Positions 53,122 to 59,779 of a stretch of 64,000 nucleotides of DNA are shown here, piece by piece. The stretch comes from Rugamonas aquatica (GTDB lineage Bacteria > Pseudomonadota > Gammaproteobacteria > Burkholderiales > Burkholderiaceae_D): contig NZ_WHUG01000005.1 of assembly GCF_009380215.1 (NCBI RefSeq), forward strand, positions 372,001 to 436,000, in the 5' to 3' direction. The notes beneath the pieces were generated by a model. It was not told where the DNA came from and made no database searches. It was given only the letters and a program-made list of their open reading frames with translations. How positions within the stretch are numbered: the stretch's first letter is position 1; each line of letters starts with the position of its first letter. The translations under genes were made by a program, and so were the position numbers.

Positions 53122-53582
53122 TGGCATCACTTCGGAAGAAACGGGCATCAAAGTGCGCCTTGTGTGACGCCACCACCGGCCTGCAAGTGCATCACATCAA
53201 GCCCCGGTCGCTTGGTGGTAGCAATGACCCGGACAACCTGATTACGCTCTGCGAACAGCATCACGAGGCCGTACACGACTTGGATGACGAGTACAACCAC
53301 GCCAACCTAGTCAAGATCGGGCAGGCAAAAGCCAAGGCCAAGGGCGTTGTGTTCGGGAACCCCACCAACCTGAAGGAAGCGCAGGCCAAGGGTACAGCAA
53401 CCCTCAAAGCCAAGTCCCAAGCCTTCACCAAGCGCTTTCAACCGAGCATCCAGCGGTTGCGAAAGGCAGGCATGACCTTCCGTGAGATTGCCGAACACTT
53501 CAACCTCATGGGCGTCCCTACCGCGCTGAACGGTTTGTGGCACGCAAAGACAGTACACACACTCGCTCACCGTCCGGTGTAG
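53121..53582 (+). CDS. HNH endonuclease with recombinase-like C-terminal HTH
   Basis: A 153-residue protein. The HNH domain has CALCDATTGLQVHHIKPRSLGG and DNLITLCEQHHEAVHD, giving paired CxxC and C..H zinc ligands and the catalytic HH. The C-terminus (SIQRLRKAGMTFREIAEHFNLMGVPTALNGLWHAKTV in pattern) is a DNA-binding module of the serine-recombinase kind. In phages such small HNH proteins assist packaging or home into DNA; in an element without a terminase it could aid mobilisation. It is the last gene of the overlapping trio. Confidence 0.8.
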   Translation: MASLRKKRASKCALCDATTGLQVHHIKPRSLGGSNDPDNLITLCEQHHEAVHDLDDEYNHANLVKIGQAKAKAKGVVFGNPTNLKEAQAKGTATLKAKSQAFTKRFQPSIQRLRKAGMTFREIAEHFNLMGVPTALNGLWHAKTVHTLAHRPV

Positions 53583-53637
53583 TACACAATGGGTAGTGCA
53601 GAAACAGCTACAAACCACAACATATTGCGCTTTTTCC

Positions 53638-53666
53638 GTAAGTAGGTAAGTAGGTAAGTAAGTAAG
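53638..53666. repeat. tetranucleotide tandem repeat GTAA/GTAG
   Basis: GTAAGTAG twice, then GTAA units, 29 bases in all, about 45 bases before the -35 element of the next promoter. Confidence 0.7.
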
Positions 53667-53710
53667 AATCACAGAAAACGCAATCCGTCAATACTTTTAT
53701 GAAAAAACCT

Positions 53711-53740
53711 TTGACGGTTTACAACCTTGTCATTTAGAAT
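53711..53740 (+). promoter_or_regulatory. sigma-70-like promoter with long leader
   Basis: TTGACG, 18 bases, TAGAAT. The ATG of the next gene is nearly 200 bases further on, leaving a structured untranslated leader. Confidence 0.6.
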
Positions 53741-53847
53741 GACTTCATCAGTGCAGCAACACCGCTCACTGATGCTTGCCAGTCCTGTAGCTCCCCGCTT
53801 CATCTGCCTGCTTCTGCCAACTTCCCGGCATCGCTGTACCTCTATCA

Positions 53848-53910
53848 CGTCCCGTACACAACTGAACCTTGCACAGCCCACTGTGGGACTCTGCACGCCT
53901 GTACGGGACG
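53848..53910 (+). promoter_or_regulatory. large inverted repeat in 5' leader
   Basis: Perfect 11-base arms CGTCCCGTACA (53848-53858) and TGTACGGGACG (53900-53910) enclose a second stem around CCCACTGTGGG. It ends 28 bases before the ATG of the next gene, so it may be an RNA switch, an attenuating structure or a dyad operator. Confidence 0.6.
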
Positions 53911-53938
53911 CTTTCAACCCAAACTAGGAGAATCAAAT

Positions 53939-54463
53939 ATGACCAAACACATCACCCCTGCTATCGTCGCCACCTTCGCCGCTCTGGGCTTCACCCCAGT
54001 AGACGCAAGCAAGGTAATGACCTTCGATGATGCGGAACCACTGGCCGACGCTGACACGCCTGCCATCTTCTACCATGTCGGTATCGACACCTATGCTGCT
54101 TACGCCCCGGAAGTCGTGGACGGCATGTATGACGGTCAACTGGAAGGACTGCGCGCAATCGCTGTTGTTGATAACGACGTGTCAGCAGCGAACATCACCC
54201 ACTTCCGGGATGTCCCGCTGGAAGTGATTGCGGTAGGCGACCTCGCAGAGTTCGTTGCACAACGCGCCTTCAGTCCGAAGTTCTTTGACCTGCGCATTGC
54301 AAAGCAGTGCGTAGCTCACGCTAAGCAGGCATTGAGCGATTTGGAAGGCGATGATTGCGCCGACCCTGACGAGTTCGACCTGTGCAGTAAGAACGTGCTA
54401 GACGCTGCAATGCACTTGCGCGCCATGCCTGTAGCGTACTTCCGCCCAGCAGCGATGATCTAA
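53939..54463 (+). CDS. uncharacterised 174-residue acidic protein
   Basis: Not recognised. A strongly acidic soluble protein (FTPVDASKVMTFDDAEPLADAD; ALSDLEGDDCADPDEFDLC) with no membrane segment or signal peptide and four cysteines, preceded by AGGAGA. Acidic small proteins on mobile elements sometimes mimic DNA or inhibit nucleases (anti-restriction), but no motif here proves that. It has its own promoter and a structured leader, and a terminator follows, so it is a stand-alone unit. Confidence 0.6.
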   Translation: MTKHITPAIVATFAALGFTPVDASKVMTFDDAEPLADADTPAIFYHVGIDTYAAYAPEVVDGMYDGQLEGLRAIAVVDNDVSAANITHFRDVPLEVIAVGDLAEFVAQRAFSPKFFDLRIAKQCVAHAKQALSDLEGDDCADPDEFDLCSKNVLDAAMHLRAMPVAYFRPAAMI

Positions 54464-54479
54464 CCCAGTAGCACCCAGC

Positions 54480-54520
54480 AAGGCCGGACCATGACCTATC
54501 AACGGTTGTGTTCCGGCCTT
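54480..54520 (+). terminator. hairpin after acidic-protein gene
   Basis: AAGGCCGGA (54480-54488) pairs perfectly with TCCGGCCTT (54512-54520) around a 23-base loop, followed by TGTCGTTT. Confidence 0.6.
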
Positions 54521-54854
54521 TGTCGTTTCTACCCTCTGATAACAGGCCAGTGCCAGCCTGCTACCATCCCGGCTATCTGCAACAGCAGCAGCGCATCAAA
54601 CAGGATAGGCCGCAGCAGCACGGCCTGCCTACTCAGTTCTTCCAGCATCGTAGATTCCTTTCAGTGGTTGGTTGGTCGCTGTGATCCGGCGACTAGACGC
54701 ATACGACCATCACCTGACCCAGTGTGCAAGCAGATGACTGGGCCGAACGGTAGCCCCGACCACTTCGGGGAACCTGAGCAGCCGTGTAGCACCGACCACG
54801 GCACGGGCCTGAGCGCTTGCGCTGTCGGTCAGTCTGTGCTTACCCGGCTGTCCA

Positions 54855-54973
54855 AGAAGGTATACTTTCCAGCCACCACTACCACCTCCCCGCAAACCCG
54901 CATAACACCGTGTCCAGAAAGTATCGACTCAACACTTTCTTTACACATTCCGAGAAGTCCTTTATACTTCTCG
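54855..54973. promoter_or_regulatory. res-like region upstream of resolvase
   Basis: Related half-sites recur: GGTATACTTTCC near 54858, AGAAAGTATCG in inverted orientation near 54917, and the exact inverted repeat CGAGAAGT-N7-ACTTCTCG (54951-54973). Serine resolvases bind clustered dyads of this kind beside their own genes; here the last one overlaps the promoter and may give autorepression. Confidence 0.5.
54940..54968 (+). promoter_or_regulatory. resolvase promoter
   Basis: TTTACA, 17 bases, TATACT. The -10 element lies within the inverted repeat at 54951-54973. Confidence 0.75.
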
Positions 54974-54998
54974 CACACATTCACACATGGAGCAGGTT

Positions 54999-55562
54999 AT
55001 GAGCAAGGGTCAGACGGTCGGTTATGTACGGGTTAGCTCGGTAGGCCAGAACACTGTGCGTCAGTTGGACGGCATCGAACTGGACAAGGTGTTCACGGAC
55101 AAGTGCAGTGGCGGCGACACCAACCGTCCTGCCCTGCAAGCGATGCTGTCGCACGTTCGTGAGGGTGATACGGTTGTGGTGCATGAGATTAGCCGACTGG
55201 CACGTAACACCGCTGACCTGCTGGCACTGGTGCAGCAGTTGACCGGCAAGGGCGTAACCATCAAGTTCCACAAGGAGCAGCTTACCTTCACCGGCGACAA
55301 AGAGAACCCGATGAACAAGATGCTGCTGACCATGCTGGGCGCTGTGTCTGCCTTTGAACTGGCAATGATTAACGAACGTCGCGCAGAGGGGCAGGCCAAG
55401 GCTAGAGCAGCAGGCAAGCACATGGGCCGCAGCGCCAAGCTGGACAAGGACATGCAAGAGAAGCTACGCAAGGAGGCGGCAGACGGTGCAAGCAAGACCA
55501 AGCTGGCAGAGGACTACGGTATCAGTCGCGCTACTCTGTACGCCATTCTCAAGGCAGCATAA
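54999..55562 (+). CDS. serine recombinase (resolvase/invertase family)
   Basis: A 187-residue small serine recombinase. The catalytic serine lies in GYVRVSSVGQNTVRQ, and the conserved GDTVVVHEISRLARN carries the active-site arginines. The E-helix follows (MLLTMLGAVSAFELAMINERRAEG), and the C-terminal helix-turn-helix is GASKTKLAEDYGISRATLYAIL. Start at ATG 54999 after GGAG; an ATG four codons earlier is possible. It may resolve dimers of the excised element or have arrived with a transposon. Confidence 0.92.
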   Translation: MSKGQTVGYVRVSSVGQNTVRQLDGIELDKVFTDKCSGGDTNRPALQAMLSHVREGDTVVVHEISRLARNTADLLALVQQLTGKGVTIKFHKEQLTFTGDKENPMNKMLLTMLGAVSAFELAMINERRAEGQAKARAAGKHMGRSAKLDKDMQEKLRKEAADGASKTKLAEDYGISRATLYAILKAA

Positions 55563-55930
55563 GGCGCGATAGGAGGCCGTAGGAGCCTCCTTCATCCGTG
55601 AGCAGTGCAACGCTGCCTACCGAGCGCCAGCAGCGCCCCACAGATATTTTAAAAAGCTGTCTGGCGCAATCTCCCGGCCCCGCAACGTGTTAAGCGATCC
55701 GCTGAACCTCCCAGCTTCCCAGTCCGTACCGACACCCTACGAGATATTCCGCTGGCTTCAGCGACGGTTTCTGTGCGGACGAAGGGGTGTTAAGCGATCT
55801 GGTGGACCTCCCGCCATTTCCCTTCCGCAGTTCCTGGCACTGCCAGCAGCCCCACCTTCACGGAATTTTTTTTGGTCAGCACCCACCACGATATACTGTC
55901 CTGACACCAACAAACTACGGGGCTGAACCG
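55563..55930. other. 368-base non-coding region with spaced direct repeat
   Basis: No credible gene. Two 26-base near-identical sequences lie 100 bases apart (see the repeat entry). Confidence 0.55.
55687..55812. repeat. two 26-base direct repeats exactly 100 bases apart
   Basis: GTGTTAAGCGATC starts at 55687 and at 55787 and continues to ACCTCCC with 23 of 26 bases identical. They could be binding sites or a duplication scar upstream of the RHIM-motif gene. Confidence 0.7.
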
Positions 55931-56452
55931 ATGTACGACAACGTTGTTTTGGAGAGCAAGAGCGGCACCCGCTACGGAGCGTTTGAAACGGTAATGGAGG
56001 ATCGCAAGGCCACGATCTTTGATGAAACAGTCAGGATCAGCGTAGGCGACACTCTAATCTGGCTGCATCCCAGCCTTGGGGAGCGGCGCTACCTTATTGA
56101 GAGTGTAGACGTAGGGCGTGGCCCCGGAGCGCCGGGAAGGCCCGGAACCATCCGGCAGCACCTGACCTTTCGCCCAGCCGACTCCATGCCCATCACGGCA
56201 CCGCCACCAGTGACCAAGAACACCACCGTGAACATTCATAACTCGTCCGGTGGGTTCCAAATAGGAGACAACAACACGCTTGCCATCCACAACGCGCTAA
56301 ATGACCTTGTGCAAAGGATCAACGACGCCGACGCTTCGCCGAAAGAGAAAGTAGAAGCCAAGGAGAGCTTGATGGGCTTACTGCGCCTGCCGCTTGTCGC
56401 GACGGTCCTTGGTAGCGCTGTGAAGGCACTAATCGAAATGCTGAGTCAGTGA
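55931..56452 (+). CDS. protein with RHIM-like amyloid motif (FQIGDNN) and C-terminal helical domain
   Basis: A 173-residue protein in three parts: a beta-rich N-terminal domain (1-82; GDTLIWLHPSLGERRYLIESV), a proline-rich hinge, a motif NIHNSSGGFQIGDNN (101-115) whose core F-Q-I-G-x-x-N fits the RHIM consensus (I/V)-Q-(I/V)-G-x-x-N of amyloid signalling motifs, and a C-terminal helical region (about 121-173; DASPKEKVEAKESL, LPLVATVLGSAVKAL). Bacterial RHIM-type motifs occur in proteins linked to immune or cell-death signalling and phage elements. The ATG at 55931 begins the domain. A partner effector with a matching motif is not seen in the window. The functional interpretation is inference. 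Confidence 0.65.
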   Translation: MYDNVVLESKSGTRYGAFETVMEDRKATIFDETVRISVGDTLIWLHPSLGERRYLIESVDVGRGPGAPGRPGTIRQHLTFRPADSMPITAPPPVTKNTTVNIHNSSGGFQIGDNNTLAIHNALNDLVQRINDADASPKEKVEAKESLMGLLRLPLVATVLGSAVKALIEMLSQ

Positions 56453-56870
56453 CGCTGGCGCCGCAGTAGCTCCGGGCCAAGGTACCATCCAGACCGTTAA
56501 CGCTCGTCGCCTGCATGGCTTCTTGCAGAGCGCACAAGACTTCAGTACATGGATCAAAAACCGTATCGAGAAGTACAGTTTCGAGGAAGGTAAGGACTTC
56601 GCAATCACCAAGAATAGCGCTCCACAAAATTATGGAGCGGGGTTCGTGGGACAAAACAGGGTTGATTACCACGTATCACTCGACATGGCTAAGGAACTTG
56701 CGATGGTGGAGCGTAGCGACAAGGGCCGGGAGGCACGGCGCTACTTCATTGACTGTGAACGCAAGGCGGTGCAAGCTGCCCCGGTAGCCGTCATCCCGAA
56801 CTTCGATGACCCGGTGGCTGCTGCCGAAGCATGGCTGGCGGAGCGTAGCTGTTGCGTTCCAACGTCGTGA
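56445..56870 (+). pseudogene. AntA/AntB antirepressor remnant
   Basis: The frame reads QTVNARRLHGFLQSAQDFSTWI, KNRIEKYSFEEGKDFAITKN, VDYHVSLDMAKELAMVERSDKGREAR and RRYFIDCERKA-like sequence, the AntA/AntB domain of phage antirepressors. No ATG or GTG precedes the conserved start; the frame is open only back to 56445, overlapping the RHIM-gene end. The C-terminus stops early in an unrelated tail (SCCVPTS). It appears truncated at both ends. Confidence 0.7.
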
Positions 56871-57000
56871 CAACTCCAGACGGGCTTGTGCGCCCTGTAG
56901 CGCCCCGCTATGATGGCATCCGCTCGGCAGGCACCTGCCTACCAGCGCAACCCCAACCACTCTCAAGGAGCCGATAAACACGTATCAGAAGGAGATTCAA

Positions 57001-57191
57001 TGCACCACAATCAATTACTCAAAGTCGAACAAGTAGCAGGCATCCTGTGCATGAGCAAGTCCCACGTATGGGCGCAAGCCAAAGACGCACCGGAGTTCCC
57101 GAAGCCGTTCAAACTTTCAGCGAAGCAGACACGATGGAAACTTTCAGAGGTAGACGCTTACATCAATACCATGTCAGCCACACGTCACTGA
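57001..57191 (+). CDS. AlpA family excisionase/transcriptional regulator
   Basis: A 63-residue winged-helix protein (VEQVAGILCMSKSHVWAQAK, FPKPFKLSAKQTRWKLSEVDAYI), the AlpA/MerR-like pattern of P4-type element excisionases. AAGGAG precedes the ATG. Such proteins bind near attachment sites and steer the integrase to excision. It lies 730 bases inside the right attachment repeat and is followed by an intrinsic terminator. Confidence 0.88.
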
Positions 57192-57196
57192 CCTAG

Positions 57197-57228
57197 AAGC
57201 CGCAATCAGAAATGACTGCGGCTTTTTT
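57197..57228 (+). terminator. rho-independent terminator after alpA-like gene
   Basis: AAGCCGCA and TGCGGCTT pair around a 12-base loop, followed by T residues. It begins six bases after the excisionase gene's stop codon. Confidence 0.9.
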
Positions 57229-57274
57229 CATGGGCCGGTGATAGCATGGATCGTCCCCACTGCCACAGCCTGCC

Positions 57275-57808
57275 ATGCCATCGTTTGCCGACACACTCAC
57301 TTTCCTCACCTCGTTCAAAGATGTAGTGCCGTGGATCGCCATCCTGCTTTCGATTGCAGCGTTCTGGATATCCATCCTCAACTACCGACGCGACCGGGCC
57401 ATACTTCAAGCCACATCAACCTACGTCGAGGACTGGGAAGGCTTCAATGCTTGCCTGCGAGTCGATATCGTCAACAAGGGCCGCAGGCCCATCATCATAA
57501 GCACATGGGTGGGTGCAGCGACAGAGCGGAAGTTCTTCCGTCGTACCGCTGGAAGCAACTGGGTGGGCCACTGCTTCGTCAATCATAAGGAAGGGATCAC
57601 CCTGACCGAGCGTCAGACGCACTCGTTCCAGCTTGAGCCATCGGAATTGGATTTTGAGTTGCAGAACGGCGTAGAAGTGATCTACGACGATATGTGGATC
57701 ACTGACACACTGAATCACAAACACAAGATCAAGGGCATACGGGAAGACCTTGCATCCCTCAAAAAATGGGCTGCGAAACAGTCGCCACAGGTTCAGGCAA
57801 GCAAATAG
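57275..57808 (+). CDS. uncharacterised membrane-anchored protein at right end of island
   Basis: A 177-residue protein with one N-terminal membrane helix (VVPWIAILLSIAAFWISILNY), a basic stop-transfer RRDR and a cytoplasmic beta-sandwich-like domain (CLRVDIVNKGRRPIIISTWVG, LDFELQNGVEVIYDDMWIT), ending in a helical tail. Similar short membrane-plus-beta proteins are common on prophages and islands without known function. No good ribosome-binding site precedes the ATG at 57275. Confidence 0.6.
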   Translation: MPSFADTLTFLTSFKDVVPWIAILLSIAAFWISILNYRRDRAILQATSTYVEDWEGFNACLRVDIVNKGRRPIIISTWVGAATERKFFRRTAGSNWVGHCFVNHKEGITLTERQTHSFQLEPSELDFELQNGVEVIYDDMWITDTLNHKHKIKGIREDLASLKKWAAKQSPQVQASK

Positions 57809-57831
57809 TCGTTGCGGTGCAGGAAAAGAAA

Positions 57832-57853
57832 TCGGTGCATGAACGGTGCACAG
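57832..57853. repeat. 22-bp integrase arm-type repeat, right copy
   Basis: Identical to 49079-49100 and in the same orientation, 66 bases inside the right attachment repeat. A partial third copy (GCGGTGCAGG) lies 20 bases to its left. Confidence 0.7.
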
Positions 57854-57864
57854 ACCCAGAAAAG

Positions 57865-57898
57865 AAAAAAGACCTACGATCCAGATGAATCGTAAGTC
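57865..57898 (-). terminator. island-encoded replacement terminator for tRNA-Pro
   Basis: On the minus strand GACTTACGAT pairs with ATCGTAGGTC (one G-T) around an eight-base loop and is followed by six T residues. It lies 22 bases after the tRNA 3' end, restoring termination lost by insertion. Confidence 0.8.
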
Positions 57899-57919
57899 CT
57901 TGTTCTTACTACGTTTTCT

Positions 57920-57969
57920 TTGGTCGGGGCGAGAAGATTCGAACTTCCGACCCCTTGCACCCCATGCAA
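57920..57969. repeat. attR, 50-bp repeat inside tRNA-Pro
   Basis: Identical to 48915-48964. It covers the 3' half of the functional tRNA-Pro gene. Confidence 0.92.
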
Positions 57970-57997
57970 GTACGCTACCAGGCTGCGCTACGCCCCG
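57921..57997 (-). tRNA. tRNA-Pro(GGG)
   Basis: A 77-base cloverleaf on the minus strand: acceptor CGGGGCG/CGCCCCG, anticodon arm CTTGC-ATGGGGT-GCAAG with anticodon GGG, T-arm GTCGG-TTCGAA-type loop, and encoded CCA. It is intact and serves as the attachment site of the integrated element; the 3' half was supplied by the element. Confidence 0.95.
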
Positions 57998-58120
57998 ACG
58001 AATTTGGAATTATAGCAGCCGCTTTAAGTATTTGTCATGTTTGCTTTTGACCCGCGCTGCAACCTCCACCACCCTCCGCAGGAGTAAGATGAGCCTTTCC
58101 GCTCGCCACCGAAAACCCGC

Positions 58121-58969
58121 ATGTCCGTCCCCAGCAACCTCGCCGCGCTGCAGCAAGCCGCCGACCTCGTCCATCAAGCCGACGCGCTGATCGTCGCCGC
58201 CGGCGCCGGCATGGGCGTCGATTCCGGACTGCCCGATTTCCGCGGCAACGACGGTTTCTGGAAGGTCTACCCAGCCCTCGGCCGCGCCGGCATGGCGTTC
58301 TCCAGCGTCGCCACGCCCTACACCTTCCGCTCCGATCCCACCCTGGCCTGGGGCTTCTACGGCCATCGCCTTCAGCTCTACCGCGACACGCCGCCACACG
58401 CAGGCTTCGCCCTGCTCAAGGCCTGGGGCGATGCGATGGACGGCGGCTACGGCGTCTTCACCAGCAATGTCGACGGCCACTTCCAGCGCGCCGGCTTCGA
58501 CTCGCAGCGCATCTACGAATGCCACGGCTCCGTCCATCACCTGCAATGCATGCAACCCTGCGGCCCCGATATCTGGAGCGCCGACCACTTCATCCCCGAA
58601 GTCGACACCGAAGCCTGCCGCCTGCTGAACGAGCCGCCAAACTGCCCGCACTGCGACGGCATGGCGCGGCCGAACATCCTGATGTTCGGCGATTGGGGAT
58701 GGAATGAGCGCCGCGCAGTACTACAGGAAGCCCGCCTGCACGCCCTGCTGCAAAAGGCCGAACGCCCGCTGGTGATTGAACTGGGTGCAGGCTCGGTGAT
58801 ACCGTCGGTGCGCAATTTCGGCCAGCGCGTGGTCATGCACCACAACGGCCGCATGATACGGATTAATCCCCGCGAGCCGAATGTCGCCAACCCGCTCGAC
58901 GTCGGCCTGGCGATGGGCGCCCTCGCCGCCCTGACCGGGATCGCGGAGCTGCTGCCAGCCCGCAGCTAA
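58121..58969 (+). CDS. Sir2 family NAD-dependent protein deacylase
   Basis: A 282-residue sirtuin-type enzyme: NAD-binding [15 protein letters not shown] (about 28-42), [12 protein letters not shown], catalytic histidine in ECHGSVHH, and a zinc site formed by C-x-x-x-C (CMQPC) and CPHC. A longer-than-usual insertion lies between. It would remove acyl groups from lysines using NAD+. It is the first chromosomal gene right of the island, 123 bases from the tRNA. Some stand-alone Sir2 proteins act in defence, but the intact catalytic motifs and single-domain form favour an ordinary deacylase. Confidence 0.88.
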   Translation: MSVPSNLAALQQAADLVHQADALIVAAGAGMGVDSGLPDFRGNDGFWKVYPALGRAGMAFSSVATPYTFRSDPTLAWGFYGHRLQLYRDTPPHAGFALLKAWGDAMDGGYGVFTSNVDGHFQRAGFDSQRIYECHGSVHHLQCMQPCGPDIWSADHFIPEVDTEACRLLNEPPNCPHCDGMARPNILMFGDWGWNERRAVLQEARLHALLQKAERPLVIELGAGSVIPSVRNFGQRVVMHHNGRMIRINPREPNVANPLDVGLAMGALAALTGIAELLPARS

Positions 58970-58985
58970 AATATAGCTAAACTGT

Positions 58986-59693
58986 TTACACCAATTTGAC
59001 GGCGATACCCGGCAGACCATCAACCTTGCCCACCAGCGTCTGGCCGCGCACCACCGCCCCCACACCCTCGGGCGTGCCGCTGAAAATCAGATCCCCCGGC
59101 GCCAGCGCGAACAGCGTGGACAAGTTGGCGATAGTCTCGCTGACCGACCAGATCAGATGCGCAATGGTGGCCGACTGTTTGGTCACGCCGTCCACATCCA
59201 GCTGGATCGCCGCGTGGCCGATATCGCCCGCTTCGGCCGCGCGCTGGATCACGCCCACCGGCGCCGAATAGTCGAAGGCCTTGCCGATCTCCCAGGGCCG
59301 GCCGGCATCGCGCATCTTGAACTGCAGGTCGCGCCGCGTCATGTCCAGCCCCACGGCGTAGCCGAAGATATGCTGCGCAGCGTCTTCCACCGCGATATTG
59401 CTGCCGCCCTTGCCGATGGCGACCACCAGTTCGCACTCGTAGTGCAGGTTGGCGGTGGCCGGCGGATACGGCAGGTCAAGCACCTGGTCCGGCGCGACGG
59501 CGATCACCGCCTGAGCGTCATTCGGTTTGCAGAAGAAGAACGGCGGCTCGCGATCAGGGTCGAAGCCCATCTCGCGCGCGTGCGCCGCGTAGTTGCGGCC
59601 GACGCAGTAGACGCGGCGTACAGGGAACAGATCGGCGGTGCCTGCAACCGGCAGGCCGACGATGTCGTGGGCGGGAATTACGTAGGATGTCAT
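58986..59693 (-). CDS. fumarylacetoacetate hydrolase family protein
   Basis: A 235-residue FAH-fold enzyme: VRRVYCVGRNYAAHAREMG, PFFFCKPNDA, the metal-binding ECELVVAIGKG, GYAVGLDMTRRDLQ and late TPEGVGAVV. Members hydrolyse or decarboxylate oxo-acids such as acylpyruvates with a divalent metal. The ATG at 59693 is chosen. It converges on the Sir2 gene with a short gap. The exact substrate, perhaps fumarylpyruvate or oxaloacetate, is uncertain. Confidence 0.88.
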   Translation of the reverse strand: MTSYVIPAHDIVGLPVAGTADLFPVRRVYCVGRNYAAHAREMGFDPDREPPFFFCKPNDAQAVIAVAPDQVLDLPYPPATANLHYECELVVAIGKGGSNIAVEDAAQHIFGYAVGLDMTRRDLQFKMRDAGRPWEIGKAFDYSAPVGVIQRAAEAGDIGHAAIQLDVDGVTKQSATIAHLIWSVSETIANLSTLFALAPGDLIFSGTPEGVGAVVRGQTLVGKVDGLPGIAVKLV

Positions 59694-59779
59694 GATGCTC
59701 CGATCAGCTGAAACGGCAGATCGGTCATGGTACAACAGCCTCCGCCCGCGTGCAGCGGACGGAAACAATACGAGACAAA

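Larger units (their letters stand above)
53583..53938. other. 356-base non-coding leader region
   Basis: Holds a GTAA/GTAG tandem repeat, a promoter TTGACG-18-TAGAAT and a large inverted repeat. No credible gene. Confidence 0.6.
54464..54998. other. 535-base non-coding region with terminator and resolvase control sequences
   Basis: No convincing protein gene. It begins with the terminator of the acidic-protein gene and ends with the res-like region and promoter of the resolvase gene. Confidence 0.6.
48915..57969. mobile_element. 9-kb integrative element in tRNA-Pro(GGG)
   Basis: Bounded by perfect 50-bp direct repeats of the tRNA 3' half, with a P4-type integrase at the left end and an AlpA-type excisionase near the right. 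The tRNA is intact at the right boundary. Composition is less GC-rich than the chromosome. Contents: integrase, superinfection-immunity-like protein, small gene cluster with HNH endonuclease, resolvase, RHIM-motif protein, antirepressor remnant and a membrane protein. No recognised replication, packaging, capsid or conjugation genes, so it is probably a satellite-like island or a reduced element mobilised by a helper. Confidence 0.9.

Noticed and set aside
53638..53666. Possible CRISPR array from short repeats
   Set aside because: Repeat units are four to eight bases without spacers; no CRISPR-like repeat-spacer structure or cas gene occurs in the window.
53727..53927. 66-codon frame in the leader of the acidic-protein gene
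   Set aside because: It runs across the -10 element and the large inverted repeat, lacks a ribosome-binding site and looks like non-coding translation.
54491..55036. A 181-codon frame between the acidic-protein gene and the resolvase
   Set aside because: Its composition is not protein-like, it runs through the terminator hairpin and res-like sites, and it overlaps the resolvase start.
48915..57969. Complete prophage
   Set aside because: Phage-like genes (integrase, antirepressor remnant, AlpA, HNH) are present, but there is no terminase, portal, capsid, tail or lysis gene, so it is called an integrative element.
58121..58969. Sir2 gene as an anti-phage defence gene of the island
   Set aside because: It lies outside the att repeat on the chromosomal side, has intact deacylase motifs and no fused defence domain or partner gene.
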